Assembly: GCF_905147045.1 (NCBI RefSeq)
Contig: NC_065918.1
Coordinates: 6,014,001-6,078,000 of the forward strand
Length of the DNA stretch: 64,000 bases
Reading direction: 5' to 3'
DNA from: Nymphalis io
Lineage: Eukaryota > Arthropoda > Insecta > Lepidoptera > Nymphalidae
Positions 1-10,110 of the stretch are shown here, piece by piece. Position 1 is the stretch's first letter. Each line of letters starts with the position of its first letter. A program made the translations under genes and the position numbers. The notes under the pieces were generated by a model that saw only the letters and a list, made by a program, of their open reading frames with translations, had not been told where the DNA came from and ran no database searches.

Positions 1-10
1 TAAGACTTAG

Positions 11-225
11 GAATAGGAAACCTGCATGTGTCTTATTTCACTGAAAAGTGAAATAAGACACATGCAGGTTTCTATTCACCACCCACACATCAGAAAATGG
101 CATATGTGTATTCCACCAACCTGCATTGGAGCAGCGTGGTAATAAGCTCCAAACTTTCTCCTCAAAAAAAAAGGGAGAGGAGGCCTCAGCCCAGCAGTGG
201 GATTCACAGCCTGTTACTGTACTAT
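11..225 (+). mobile_element. SINE-C fragment (3' half)
   Basis: The stretch carries the hallmarks of a SINE found throughout Lepidoptera: gaaacctgcatgtg near the start, attccaccaacctgcattgg, ggagaggaggcctcagccc and cagcagtgggattcacag, ending in an irregular ctgttactgtacta tail. The tRNA-like head lies off the window or is lost. A 26-base inverted duplication at 17-72 interrupts the expected order. Family recognition is from memory of lepidopteran repeats, not from a search. Confidence 0.75.
17..72. repeat. Perfect 26-bp inverted repeat (hairpin)
   Basis: Bases 17-42 and 47-72 are exact reverse complements, separated by the 4-base loop gaaa. The arms consist of SINE-C core sequence (gaaacctgcatgtgtc and its complement), so the structure looks like an inverted duplication inside a SINE, not a terminal inverted repeat of a DNA transposon. 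Confidence 0.9.
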
Positions 226-235
226 ATAGTGCAAT

Positions 236-811
236 TAAAAGTAGTTTTGAATATGGTTTATCAAAATAAGTCCTGTTGGTCTATGAGATCAGCTTAAATA
301 ATTTAATCATTAACTTGTGACATACGACTACATTTTCGAGCTACTAAGCCTCACTTTCTAAGTACTCATATAAATTAAGAAAATTATCTTATTTTAATTT
401 GAAACATCTATTGGTGCAGCTTTGGGGTAACGTTCTATTATGCCGTCATGTCCCCTCTACACCGCCACTCTCTACAGCCGCGTGTGCGTAGCGTGTACAT
501 ACCATAGACTTCGTTGCTTTGCCGTATGAGTGTACTGGGCACACAAGTAAAATTATAAGTATTTTTACACTCCATATTCATTTATTAGTTTTCTTTAATT
601 TTAATTTCGACATTTCACATCTAACGGGCATCCAGTGGCGGCCACGTTTTAAAACATTCTTAACGTTTTAGCTTCATAACGACTCGGAAAATTTATGGAG
701 TAATTTTTTAATTCTAATTAAACATAAGAAACTTACTATTGTGAAAAGTTCACGACACAAAACTATCTAATGACATTATTATTTGGTACGTAGATTGAAT
801 CACATCTTTAA
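236..811. other. AT-rich stretch without a gene
   Basis: No coding signal. A less AT-rich block at about 434-500 (tatgccgtcatgtcccctc onward) resembles a block at 27278-27345 on the opposite strand and may be an old dispersed repeat. Confidence 0.5.
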
Positions 812-950
812 TTTTTTTTTATAGAATTGGTAGGCGGACGAGCGTATGGGCCACCTGATGGTAAGTGGTCACTAGCGCCCATAGATATTGGCATTGTAAG
901 AAATGTTTACCATCGCCTAAATCGCCAACGTGCCACCAACCTTAGGAACT
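812..950 (-). mobile_element. SINE-A, left half of a copy split by a LINE
   Basis: This is a reverse-strand SINE-A copy. It begins with the complement of the A-tail (t-run at 812-820), then gccacctgatggtaagtgg, ggcattgtaagaaatg and gccaccaacc, matching the complete copies at 19098-19398 and 53571-53872. It stops abruptly at ggaact (945-950), and its continuation, aactaagatg, is found at 4322 onward. Confidence 0.88.
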
Positions 951-1560
951 CTCTCTGAGTGACCATCTGCTCATCTGGTGGTAGGATGCTAATATCCGCC
1001 TGGCTTGTTACCACCGTACGCATGGTGAAAAACTCGTGAAGTGGCTTGCAGCCGCGTTTCGAGGTCAGCCAGCGTACAGCCAGTGCCCGAGCGAGTATTG
1101 CCGCGATGGGTGTTGGTCCAGTGGAGACGGCTGTTGAACCAATGCCGGGGGAAACTGTATTGACCTGCCGGACAGGAAGACCTGAAGAAACGGCTGTTCT
1201 GCTGGCCGCCCGTGGCATAGTACAGGGGCCCGAGCGTGCCTAACCAGCTCGCGAGGCTGCCCCACCAGGCCACGCATAATCTCGGGGTGGACCGTCGTGC
1301 CGGTTGGTGACCGGAAGGTGGGGTCCCGGCGGCCACTTCCGGGGGGTTCGTAGGCCCTTCCGTCCGGCGGATCAGTATATTTTCCCTTTTTGGAAACCAT
1401 TTGGGGAAACACGCCTCCATACTTTGCCCACCCCTATCGTGGCAACACGTCGCTCTCTTCACGTCTCTTTTCCCTATTTTCCGAAATGGTAGCGCAACTA
1501 AGAAATAAAGACGCAAATACTCCGCCCTGCCGACACCAGCTACCTTAACTATCCCAGCTA
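951..1560. other. GC-rich 5' region of the LINE
   Basis: The composition changes sharply from the AT-rich surroundings at the SINE junction. Several overlapping open frames exist on both strands, the longest (243 codons) antisense, but none shows a domain I recognise and their presence is explained by high GC content. I read it as the element's 5' UTR or a remnant of ORF1; the region ends where endonuclease-like protein sequence begins. Confidence 0.5.
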
Positions 1561-1561
1561 C

Positions 1562-4212
1562 ATGCTTGAAGAATCTTTCAAAGCGAAAGCCGGAGTATGC
1601 TTTTTCGTCAGGGCGGATGTTTGTTGTCACCGATTGCGCTGCTTGGAGGACCCCTCCTTCTCCATGTTGGTGGTACGTGTGGACCTGATTCATCTTAGTT
1701 GGGTGGCAGATGCTGCGCAAGAACAGTTTCCTAACGCAGAATTGGTGTTTTTTGGGGGATTTTAATGCTCACCATGAATCATGGTTGAAATCCCTCAAAA
1801 CTGACTATGCTGGAAGAACTGCTCATGCTTTTGCTCTCACACACGACTTGACCCAACTGGTTGATCAGCCCACCAGGATCCCAGACATTGATGGGCAAGC
1901 GCCTTCTCTACTGGATCTTCTGCTGACTTCTCACCCGGTGGAATATCAGGTTGTGGTTCAAGCTCCACTTGGTTCTTCGGATCACGGCCTTATATCTACC
2001 AAAGTGCCACAGGCCAAGCTGCCACCATCAGCGGTATGCAAACGTCGCGTTTGGCACTATAAGTCGGCAGATTGGGACGGTATGCGCGATTACTATGCGT
2101 CTGTCCCTTGGAAGGAACGTTGCTTCAGTGGGAATGACCCGCCAGCTAGTGCCGCTGCTGTTGCTGATGAGATCATGTTAGAAATGGAATACTACATTCC
2201 TAGCTCAGATCTCATCAGTAGGGGTACGCGTAACTGTTGGTTCACTCGTGAATGTGCCGACGCTGTATCATCTAAGCAGGCGGCACTTCGCGCTTGGATC
2301 AACGGCTGCGTTAGCGGGGCATCTAACATTGACTCACTGAAAGCAAACTACAATAAAAATTCCAAGTCTTGTAGGAAGGCATACACGAGAGCGGATGCAC
2401 AGCGCATTGTACAGATTGGTCATGACCTTATTTCGCATCCTAGGGGCTCCCGTAGCTTCTGGAGTCTAACCAAGTCGTGCAAAACAATTTCTGCCAAACT
2501 TCGCTGCCACCGCTCAGAAATCTGGACGGATCGCTAGCTCACAGTCCGCAGGAGAAAGCCGATCTCCTGGCTAAACTCTTTGCCGAAAACTCCGTGATCG
2601 ATGATTGTAGTGCGCTGCCACCAACAAAACCTTCATGTGGCCACGCGATGCCTGACATCAAAATCAGGCAACGTGATGTGCGTGCGGAGCTACAATCACT
2701 TGATATACGGAAAGCTAGCGGTCCCGATGGAATACCAGCTGTACCATTGTGCTGAAGAAGTGCGCGGCGGAGCTGTCTCCTGTGTTAACGCGCCTGTTCC
2801 AACTTTCTCTCTCTTCGGGATGTGTGCTGGAGGCTTGGAGAAGAGCTAATGTGCAAGCGGTTCCCAAAAAAAGGGATCGGTCTGACCCGGCAAATTATCG
2901 ACCAATAGCTATCACCTCAGTACTTTGTAAGGTGATGGAATGGATTCTAAACAACCAACTGATCCATTACCTAGAAGATCACTATCTAATTAATGATCGC
3001 CAGTACGGGTTTCGACCAAAACGGTCCACAGGTGATCTTCTAGCGTACGTAACACACCTCTGGGGTGAAGCTATCGACAAGCATGGAGAATCGTTGGCTG
3101 TCAGCCTCGATATCTCCAAGGCTTTCGACAGGGTCTGGCACAGAAGTCTTCTCTCCAAGCTACCGGCATATGGTCTGCCTGCTCAGCTATGCACCTGGAT
3201 TGCCAGCTTCCTACACAAGCGTAGCCTTCGTGTTTTAGTAGATGGTTGCGCTTCACAATTCTATGTAGTGAATGCTGGGGTCTCCCAGGGATCTGTGATA
3301 TCTCCCACACTCTTTCTTCTGCATGTCAATGATATGCTCTCTCTTGGGAACATACATTGCTATGCAGATGATAGTACAGTGCACGGTGGATACCACGGAC
3401 GCGCAGTGGCTGGGCGGGCGGAAACTGAAGAAAGGCGGGAGAATCTTGTCATTGAACTCGATAGGACGTTACAGCTCATCGCCAAATGGAGTTTTGATAA
3501 TCTTGTTGAGTTTAATGCCAAGAAAACACAAGTATGCGCTCTCACAGCGAAAAAGTCACCATTTTACCCTCATCCCTCCCTCTGTGGCACACCGCTGATG
3601 ATACAAAGCAAAATCGCCATGCTGGGGATGGACGTTCGCTGCAACCTTAGTCCAAGGGATTACATCGAGGCTATTATAAAAACAGCTTCACGGAAACTCG
3701 GAGTTCTGAACAAGGTGCGGCGTTTTTTCACGCCACAACAACTGTGCCTGTTATACAAAACACAGGTACGGTCTTGCGTTGAATATTGCTCGCACCTTTG
3801 GGATGGCTCCGCTAAGTACCTACCGGAGGCCTTGGACCGGTTGCAGCGACGTGCAGTACGCATTATTGGTGACGTAAAGGTCACAAACACCCTTGAACCT
3901 TTACAATTGCGTCGTGAGATAGCAGCACTGAGCGCTTTCTATCGACTGTATCACGGCGAGTGCTCTGAGGAATTATTCTCTCTAATTTCTGCTTCCCCCT
4001 TCCTTCTTAAGTCCACGCGAGCTGGTTCTCGATGTCACCTAACTGTGACATCAATTCCATCGCGCACAAAGAAATTTGGCAACTCTTTTCTTTGTCGCAC
4101 TACCAAATGGAATTCCTTACCAGCTCACGTGTTCCCCTCCTCTTACAACCCGGGTTCCTTCAAACGAGGCGTGAAGAGGCATCTTGCAGGCCGGCAAGGC
4201 GGGGACGGCTAG
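1562..4212 (+). pseudogene. LINE endonuclease-reverse transcriptase, broken by frameshifts
   Basis: The protein would nick target DNA and prime reverse transcription of its own mRNA. Four frame segments carry successive parts. 1562-1765 encodes part of an APE-type endonuclease (AGVCFFVR, then an apparent internal loss). 1710-2537 continues it, with GDFNAHH and the catalytic SDHGL motif. 2477-2755 covers the linker up to SGPDGIPA. 2749-4212 (487 codons) is an unbroken reverse transcriptase domain with LDISKAFD (motif A, residue 121 on), GVSQGSVISPTLF (motif B) and CYADDS (motif C, residues 204-209), followed by a thumb-like C-terminal region. Frame changes fall near 1745, 2490 and 2750, so the element cannot make a full protein. 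The endonuclease N-terminus with the conserved N and E residues is absent. The polymerase half is notably well preserved, suggesting moderate age. Confidence 0.92.
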
Positions 4213-4321
4213 TACAAAACATTCTTCCCGACTGTACTAGCCGTCGTCGCGTTAGGACTCTACAACCACTTACCATCAGGTGGAGTAGAGTCATTTGTCA
4301 TCCCGGCGCATATAAAAAAAA

Positions 4322-4480
4322 AACTAAGATGTTATATCGCTTGTGCCTATAATTACACTGGCTCACTCTCCCTTCAAACCGGCACACAACAATACCAAGT
4401 ACTGCTGTTTCACGGTAGAATATCTGATGAGTGGGTGATGATATCTACCCAGACGAGCTTGCAGAAGGCTCTTATTGACC
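4322..4480 (-). mobile_element. SINE-A, right half of the split copy
   Basis: It resumes the SINE-A interrupted at 950: aactaagatgttat, attacactggctcactc, ggtagaatatctgatgagtgggt and agacgagcttgca are the complement of the SINE 5' half. Its outer end (cttattgacc) is diverged from the expected ccctaccacc. Confidence 0.88.
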
Positions 4481-5836
4481 TGATCAATGTATTAAATAAA
4501 ATGCCATTTATTATTCTATATTTATTATCCTCACCAATAAATATTGTAGGTGTGTTAAAATTACAAACCTAATTTTTTACTGTTTAGATAAGATTAAAAT
4601 AGTATAACAACTCTCAACCTGTGAGTATCATTCTTTATTTCTTCTGCAAATTGAGTAATGCGGTTCATGGAACTTTCTACATCCATTAAATGACAACAAC
4701 GCGACGAGTTCGACGATACGCGTAGGTAGCGATACTATTTTTGTTAATACTAAATGACATATTTCTTAATAATGAGGTAGGTATTTCAAAAAATATTATG
4801 TAAGACGAAACGAGTCACTTTTTTGTCTGTACTATGCTAGATCTTACCACTTACGACACATATTTTTTTCTCAAGCATTAATTAAAACTTATCCAATGTT
4901 CGAAATACCACAATAATCATATTATAAATTTGAGGAATACATTTATAAATTTGCATATTTCGAACATATTTTTCTACTGTAGGTATTTATTTTATTTATT
5001 ATTCTAAAGCTCGTCAATACCTACCAAGCAAACAAAATCGGTTGACAAACAGACGAAAAAAGTAATGAACTGCTTTATGTTTGTATTTATATAATTAATA
5101 TGTAGATAAATAGTACTTTTCGGAAAAGAACAATAGAGCCACCATATTAGAACCTGCAGATGTCGTTAAAGTCAGATGTAGCCGTTTTTATGTTGAGCAC
5201 ATCAACTCGAGCACGTGAGTGCCTCAGCACATATGAGGACAATAATAAATAATCATTTCACTAACAAAATCATCGAAGGGATTGACCATGCAGGCCATGC
5301 AGGCCATGAGGTCACTCATAGCAGTCAGCTAATTCCTGTTTACTGTATCTTATACTCTGAGTCGACCCGTGACGAAATCAAATGCATCATGATGATGATT
5401 TTACCAAGTAATAGTAAGAATTTCGTATTCATATTTGAAATTGCATACGTTATTTCAGTATTATTCGCATCTTGAACACTCGCAAAATAATATGAACACG
5501 AAAGTTGATAGTTGTCGTGTCTTTCTCTCGTACCTTATTCCCTGGCTCGAGTAGGTATTTGTGATCGCACCAAAGAGATGGCATTGTTAAAGCATCGTCA
5601 AATACCGAATAACTATTAACGATATTTGTCCAAGCAGTAATCTTTTCAGGATTTAATTTCAATATTTTATTAGATATTAAAATTTAAAAATTATATATAG
5701 TGAGTCGAAATCTATCATTTTAGTGAGTAACATTGTATATTTTTTATTACAGTATATATTTTTAATTCTTAATATATCGTTCAACAATTTTAATATATTC
5801 TATTAATCCACGAAAAAAAAATTTAGTATCTTCCTC
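4481..5836. other. AT-rich stretch without a gene
   Basis: I see no gene or recognisable repeat. A small open frame at 5215-5475 has no recognisable motif, and its histidine- and methionine-rich patches come from short local repeats (aggccatgc twice, atgatgatg). Confidence 0.5.
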
Positions 5837-5898
5837 AAATATTCTACATGTAAATCGGGAAAGCTCCGAAAGCTTCCCGATTTATATGTAGAATATTT
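5837..5898. repeat. Near-perfect hairpin, arms about 28 bp
   Basis: The left arm (5837-5864) runs aaatattctacatgtaaatc then gggaa. The right arm (5870-5898) is its complement with one mismatch (g/a in the acatgta part) and a one-base bulge near the loop. No flanking target duplication is obvious. It may be the core of a foldback MITE. Confidence 0.8.
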
Positions 5899-7954
5899 AT
5901 GGCAATTAAACATGTAAACAAAATAAACCTTATTTATATAACTTAATAATTGATTAGTAATAAATATAATAATTAATGTTAAATAAAACCACACCTGACC
6001 ACCTCAACAAATATGAACGCTCGCGTCCAAAAGGACCATAGTGCCTTCCGGGCGCTGTAACCACATGGCTACGACTGTTTACTGAAAAGCGGTAAAAATG
6101 CGAACATATTGTAAGTAGTATCGATTTTTAATACAGTTTGTATTTAATTGAGTTTTTGATACAGTTTTTATTTTTATACATATAAATACGGGATATTTTA
6201 TACTCACATGATAAATAATTATGTCTCAAAATGTAATTAAATATAAAAAGTTAAATGTTTTGTAAACGTTCTTTCGTAATTGCCCATTGTGGGCAAGTCT
6301 TTCATTAATGAAAAATACCTCTTACATCCTCAAGCTAAAAGATAAGTGTGTATTTTATTTCATTTGCCAAAACAGGTAGACGATATTGATTGGGCGACGA
6401 GCGTTCGAGTTAAAACATAATACCCCGATACGAAGAGGGCTGTTACAAGTTTATCGGATGTATGTGTGCGTCTATCTGTGCCATCGTAGCTCCTAAACGG
6501 AGGAACCAGATACTGATATTTGATGTCTCTGATGATGATCAAATAAAAATATTGTTTTTATTATTTGGAGTTGTTCTCTGGGACACGCATACTGAGTGAA
6601 ATGCGACAACCTTGATGCCACTTTAGATACTCCCTTACAACTAAGCTTAACATAAATGGACGCGTTAGGGGTATATTAATAATCTCCTGAAGATAGCACA
6701 CATTCTTAAAAATAGATAATAAATACCGGCTATGAAATTGTAATTTCAATAGAATTAACGCAAAAGCAATCACAAGGACATTAAGTACCACACATTAGTA
6801 TCGAAGCCGACCTATGTGCAGATGCGAACCTAATCCCAGGCTCAATTAGATTCTATCGGCTTAGTTTACATTCGAATAAATGATTGAAAACAAAAGCATG
6901 TGGAATTCGTTATTGCCTTGGATTAGATTTATAATTATTATTGGTAGCTTTGTATTTAACACCCATAGAACACATTTTTATTTGTATTTAACAAAACATG
7001 TAAGAACGACTACAATTTATTATCTACGCTACGCAAAGCTCTACGAGTACGTACTAAATACGAGTACGTGTTGTGCAAGAAAAAGCGTTAACGTTATATC
7101 AACAAATATTACAAATAAATAATTTTATATACATAATTTATATATTTATAGTATCACTTAGTCTATTCAGAATATTTTAATTTGTTAATCATCGATCGTC
7201 GATTAGAAAAAGTTAATTTTTGCAATAAGAAAATATGATTTTTTTTTAATTGATTCGGCAACTTTTGCGTACATCATAGAAACCTTCAAGAAAAAAACGC
7301 ACTCATTCCTTAAAGGCCGGTCACGCACCTGCAAACCCTCAGCTTAGCCACCTGCTCGTTCGCCCCCTCCTACATAAAAAAATAATCCTATATAAAAAAC
7401 TTTACTTACTAGATACTTATATTACTTGCGCTGTAATAGAGAAAGATAGATACAGTTCTGCATTTATGTGATGAAATTTTTAATGTGGTAGATTAAAGAG
7501 GAGTTTATGATAATTAAGGCACAGATAAACACGAACACCAAAATACAAAAATTAATAAATCACACAATATTGACAGAAATGTGTATGTATCTCGGCACGG
7601 TAGTCCCCCGCCAAGAGGAGACAACGGAAGCGCAGGGCACTACCTACCTTTTCTCGAAGCATTTCGTCGTATTTTTTTCCGTTATATTTTCAGTTCTGAC
7701 AGTGCTAGAAAGTCCAAAACTTCTCAGAATATTTATATATAGTACTTATTAAACATGTCAAGTTTCAAATACATAGCTATTACATTTTACAATTATATTA
7801 TTAATATCTAAATAACCCAGATTCGTGTCTCACTGACTGATGATCATCAAAACTGTTAGGGTACTGAAGTCTCATATAAGTTGAAATTTGGTGTGAAAGC
7901 TAGAATTAGAATTAGCATTCAAATAGCATAAAAATTAAGAAATCTGTACATTTT
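5899..7954. other. AT-rich stretch without a gene
   Basis: No coding or repeat family is recognised. Open frames at 6360-6542, 6561-6791 (minus), 6880-7122 and 7507-7752 are short and AT-driven, with no domain. Confidence 0.5.
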
Positions 7955-8040
7955 GCCCCCATCCATTAAAATAGAGGGATGAAAGTATGTATGGAACTTT
8001 TGACAATTTTCAAGAAAGAAACATAAAAATTGGTATTTAT
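7955..8040 (+). repeat. Possible interspersed repeat fragment
   Basis: The words ttgcccccatcc, agagggatgaaagtatgtatgg resemble an old insect interspersed repeat whose usual form has ccctaagggggtgaaa and gatgaaagtttgtatgg. Only a short part is visible and the match is from memory. Confidence 0.3.
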
Positions 8041-8238
8041 AATATTTGTTACAAATAAAATCACTTCAGCACATTTAAAAAAATACAAATTAGCTAGTTA
8101 TTAAGTTATATGTGACAAAAACTTACAAAATGTGCGGGCCTAGAAATAACTATAAATATTTTTTTGCGAAATAAGCAAGTTATTCATTGAAAAATAATAA
8201 TTTCGAAAATTGTTCACGTGGTCGCCGGTAACAACAAA

Positions 8239-8745
8239 ATGGAAACTAACAATACTATGATTTCAATTGAAAAACTAACTGGTTGTGACAATTATGCTAG
8301 CTGGAGTTTTGCTGTAAAAACTTATTTACAACATGAAGTGGGACATAACATGCTGTGGGAATGTACCGAATTAGTTGAAGGCGGTATATTAAATTCTAAA
8401 AAAGATTTAAGGGTAAAATCGATATTGATATTGTTAGTTGACCAAATAAATTACGTTCACATCCAAGATGCTAAGTCAGCAAGGGAAGTATAGTTCAATT
8501 TACAACTGCAATTTCAAGAAACAGGTTCACTTCGCAAGGTTGCTTTGTTAAAAGATGTTAGAGACAAATGCAACTATTGAAGTCTATGTTAATAAAATGT
8601 TATCATTGGCTCATAAATTAAGAAAAACTTCATTTCAGGTTGACAAGGAATGGCTCGGGACATTAGTGTTAGCAGGCTTGCCTGATTAGTATAAGCCAAT
8701 GATTACGGAAATTAAGTAATTAATTCAAAATATCTACAGATTCTA
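8239..8745 (+). pseudogene. Copia-type (Ty1/copia) gag polyprotein remnant
   Basis: Gag of copia elements forms the virus-like particle that packages element RNA. From the ATG at 8239 the frame reads IEKLTGCDNYASWSFAVKTY, then later LLVDQINYVHIQDAKSAREV, the standard N-terminal pattern of copia gag (LxGxNYxxWxxxM/V and xxAKEVWDxL). The expected W after AREV is a stop (tag at 8491-8493). The frame then continues as FNLQLQFQETGSLRKVALLK, shifts near 8555, and goes on with YVNKMLSLAHKLRKTSFQV and EWLGTLVLAGLPD before further stops. No zinc knuckle, protease, integrase, reverse transcriptase or LTR follows, so this is a fragment. It may also be a domesticated copy that died, but nothing supports a function. 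Confidence 0.85.
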
Positions 8746-9009
8746 TTTATTAAATGGATTTATCAGGACATAGAAATATACGTATCAACCTCAAAAATAA
8801 TTCATCCATGTTAACTGCGGCTTAGAATTAATTTTCAAGATCTACTTAGAGACTTAATACATATCTTGAAAACTGAGAGTGAAGTTAGCTTTATAGAAAG
8901 CAATATAGTATGCAACGGTATGAGAAAAGCTGATTTATTGGATTCAGTACAGCGTAGTATTACATAGAGGAACGCCACCAATAAAAAGAATGCTCGTCAG
9001 CAATTTTGT

Positions 9010-9172
9010 GACTAACACTATATATGCGAAAGTGAATTTGTTTGTTTGTTTGTACTCATTATGAAATTTTGCATACACTTTCTCAGGTGCACAAAAGGAC
9101 ATTTGATATTTGGAACCTGCTTCCCGCTCTCAATCGCGGGCGAAGTTACATGCGGGAACCAGTAATTTTATA
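9010..9172 (+). repeat. Unclassified lepidopteran interspersed repeat
   Basis: atatgcgaaagtgaatttg followed by repeated tttg, attatgaaattttgcatac and cgcgggcgaagttac match the general form of a common insect repeat (gcgaaagt, gatgaaatttgg, cgcgggcaaagctagt). Such pieces often derive from 3' ends of RTE-like LINEs or Helitrons; I cannot tell which. Confidence 0.5.
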
Positions 9173-9199
9173 GATTTGTGTACATTGAAACAATGTTTT

Positions 9200-10110
9200 T
9201 TTTTTTTATTACTTATGAAGTTATAATACGTACTAATATATATATTACGTATCTGGTAAACTATATTCCCGATATATCTCAATATTTAGAGAGCGGTTTT
9301 CAAGCTAACTCAATTTATACGGATTTCAGTAATGCTTTTAATAAACTTATTCAAACTTCTTTAACAAACTTATATTTTATTATTGCAAAAATTTATCACA
9401 TGTTATCAATTCATATTAAAAATATACATATTAAAAATAGACTTCAACAGGTGCTAAATATTAATTAAAATAACATGTTTTGTGTTTGTCATGTGTTTTC
9501 TGAGGTACCACACGACTCTCATCCCGACCCCATACTATTTCTTTTTTTTTTTTTATTATACATACATACTACATTTAAATATACCGTAAGTGTTAAGTTT
9601 TAGCGGATGACTTAAAGTTGTATGTAGGCGAGTTGAAAGTATGAGCGATGTTGTACTCCGATGCAAAATGATCTTAACAACACAACAATAGTGTAATGAT
9701 AACAATTTGGTTATAAATATAAATAAATGTCAGCACATTCAATTTACCAAAAACTTAAACTTAGTACGATCCCGTTATTAGATATATAACTTGGAAATAA
9801 AATGTTATTCAAATAAGAATAAGTTCGCGATTTAGGAGTAATTTTAGACAAAACATTGCAAAGCATAAAATTGATAAAGCTTTTAATATAAATGAATACA
9901 CAATAAAATCGATTCCCCAAATTACGCTCAAACGCCTTGATGCTCGAACCTTGATCTCTCGCCACCCACGTTGTCCATCAAAATAGCCATTTGCGACTCC
10001 CATATGTCTTACAAATATCTTATCTATAATATTTAATATTATAGACATTTTATATATATTTTTAATATTACTTATACATTTATTATTTAATATTATTGTC
10101 GCATGGTCTA
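9200..10110 (+). pseudogene. Jockey-type LINE reverse transcriptase remnant
   Basis: Fragments of a reverse transcriptase appear in order but in different frames. SQYLESGFQANSIYTDFSNAF (about 9275-9340) corresponds to motif A, where YTDFSKAFD is usual. A block at about 9480-9540 reads like SGVPQGSHLGPILF with substitutions (CHVFSEVPHDSHPDPILF), the motif B region. DDLKLYVGELKV (about 9605-9640) follows the position of the catalytic YADD, and about 9827-9855 gives RDLGVILDKT in broken form. TLKRLDARTLISR (about 9927-9963) matches the C-terminal region. Stops and indels are frequent, so it is an old dead copy. The order and spacing make chance unlikely. It is related to but not the same as the LINE at 55.2-59.5 kb. 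Confidence 0.75.

Larger units (their letters stand above)
951..4323 (+). mobile_element. Non-LTR retrotransposon (Jockey superfamily), defective
   Basis: A LINE of about 3.4 kb is inserted in a SINE-A. It holds a GC-rich 5' region without a convincing sense ORF (951-1560), a broken endonuclease plus reverse transcriptase reading frame (1562-4212), a short 3' UTR and an A-tail (about 4313-4323). The SINE target reads ggaact before it and aact after it, so a target duplication of about 4 bases (aact, 947-950 and 4322-4325) is likely. The endonuclease N-terminus is missing and a further stretch before the GDFN motif appears lost. The exact clade (Jockey, CR1, Daphne-like) cannot be fixed by eye. 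Confidence 0.9.

Noticed and set aside
631..645. cagtggcggc as a hAT terminal repeat
   Set aside because: No matching inverted copy or 8-base duplication was found nearby.
989..1720. Antisense open frame of 243 codons
   Set aside because: It overlaps the LINE on the wrong strand, contains no recognisable domain and is explained by GC-rich sequence. Reported only as an oddity of the LINE 5' region.
9528..9556. Long T-run as a terminator or A-tail of a minus-strand element
   Set aside because: No minus-strand element adjoins it; it sits within the decayed plus-strand LINE.
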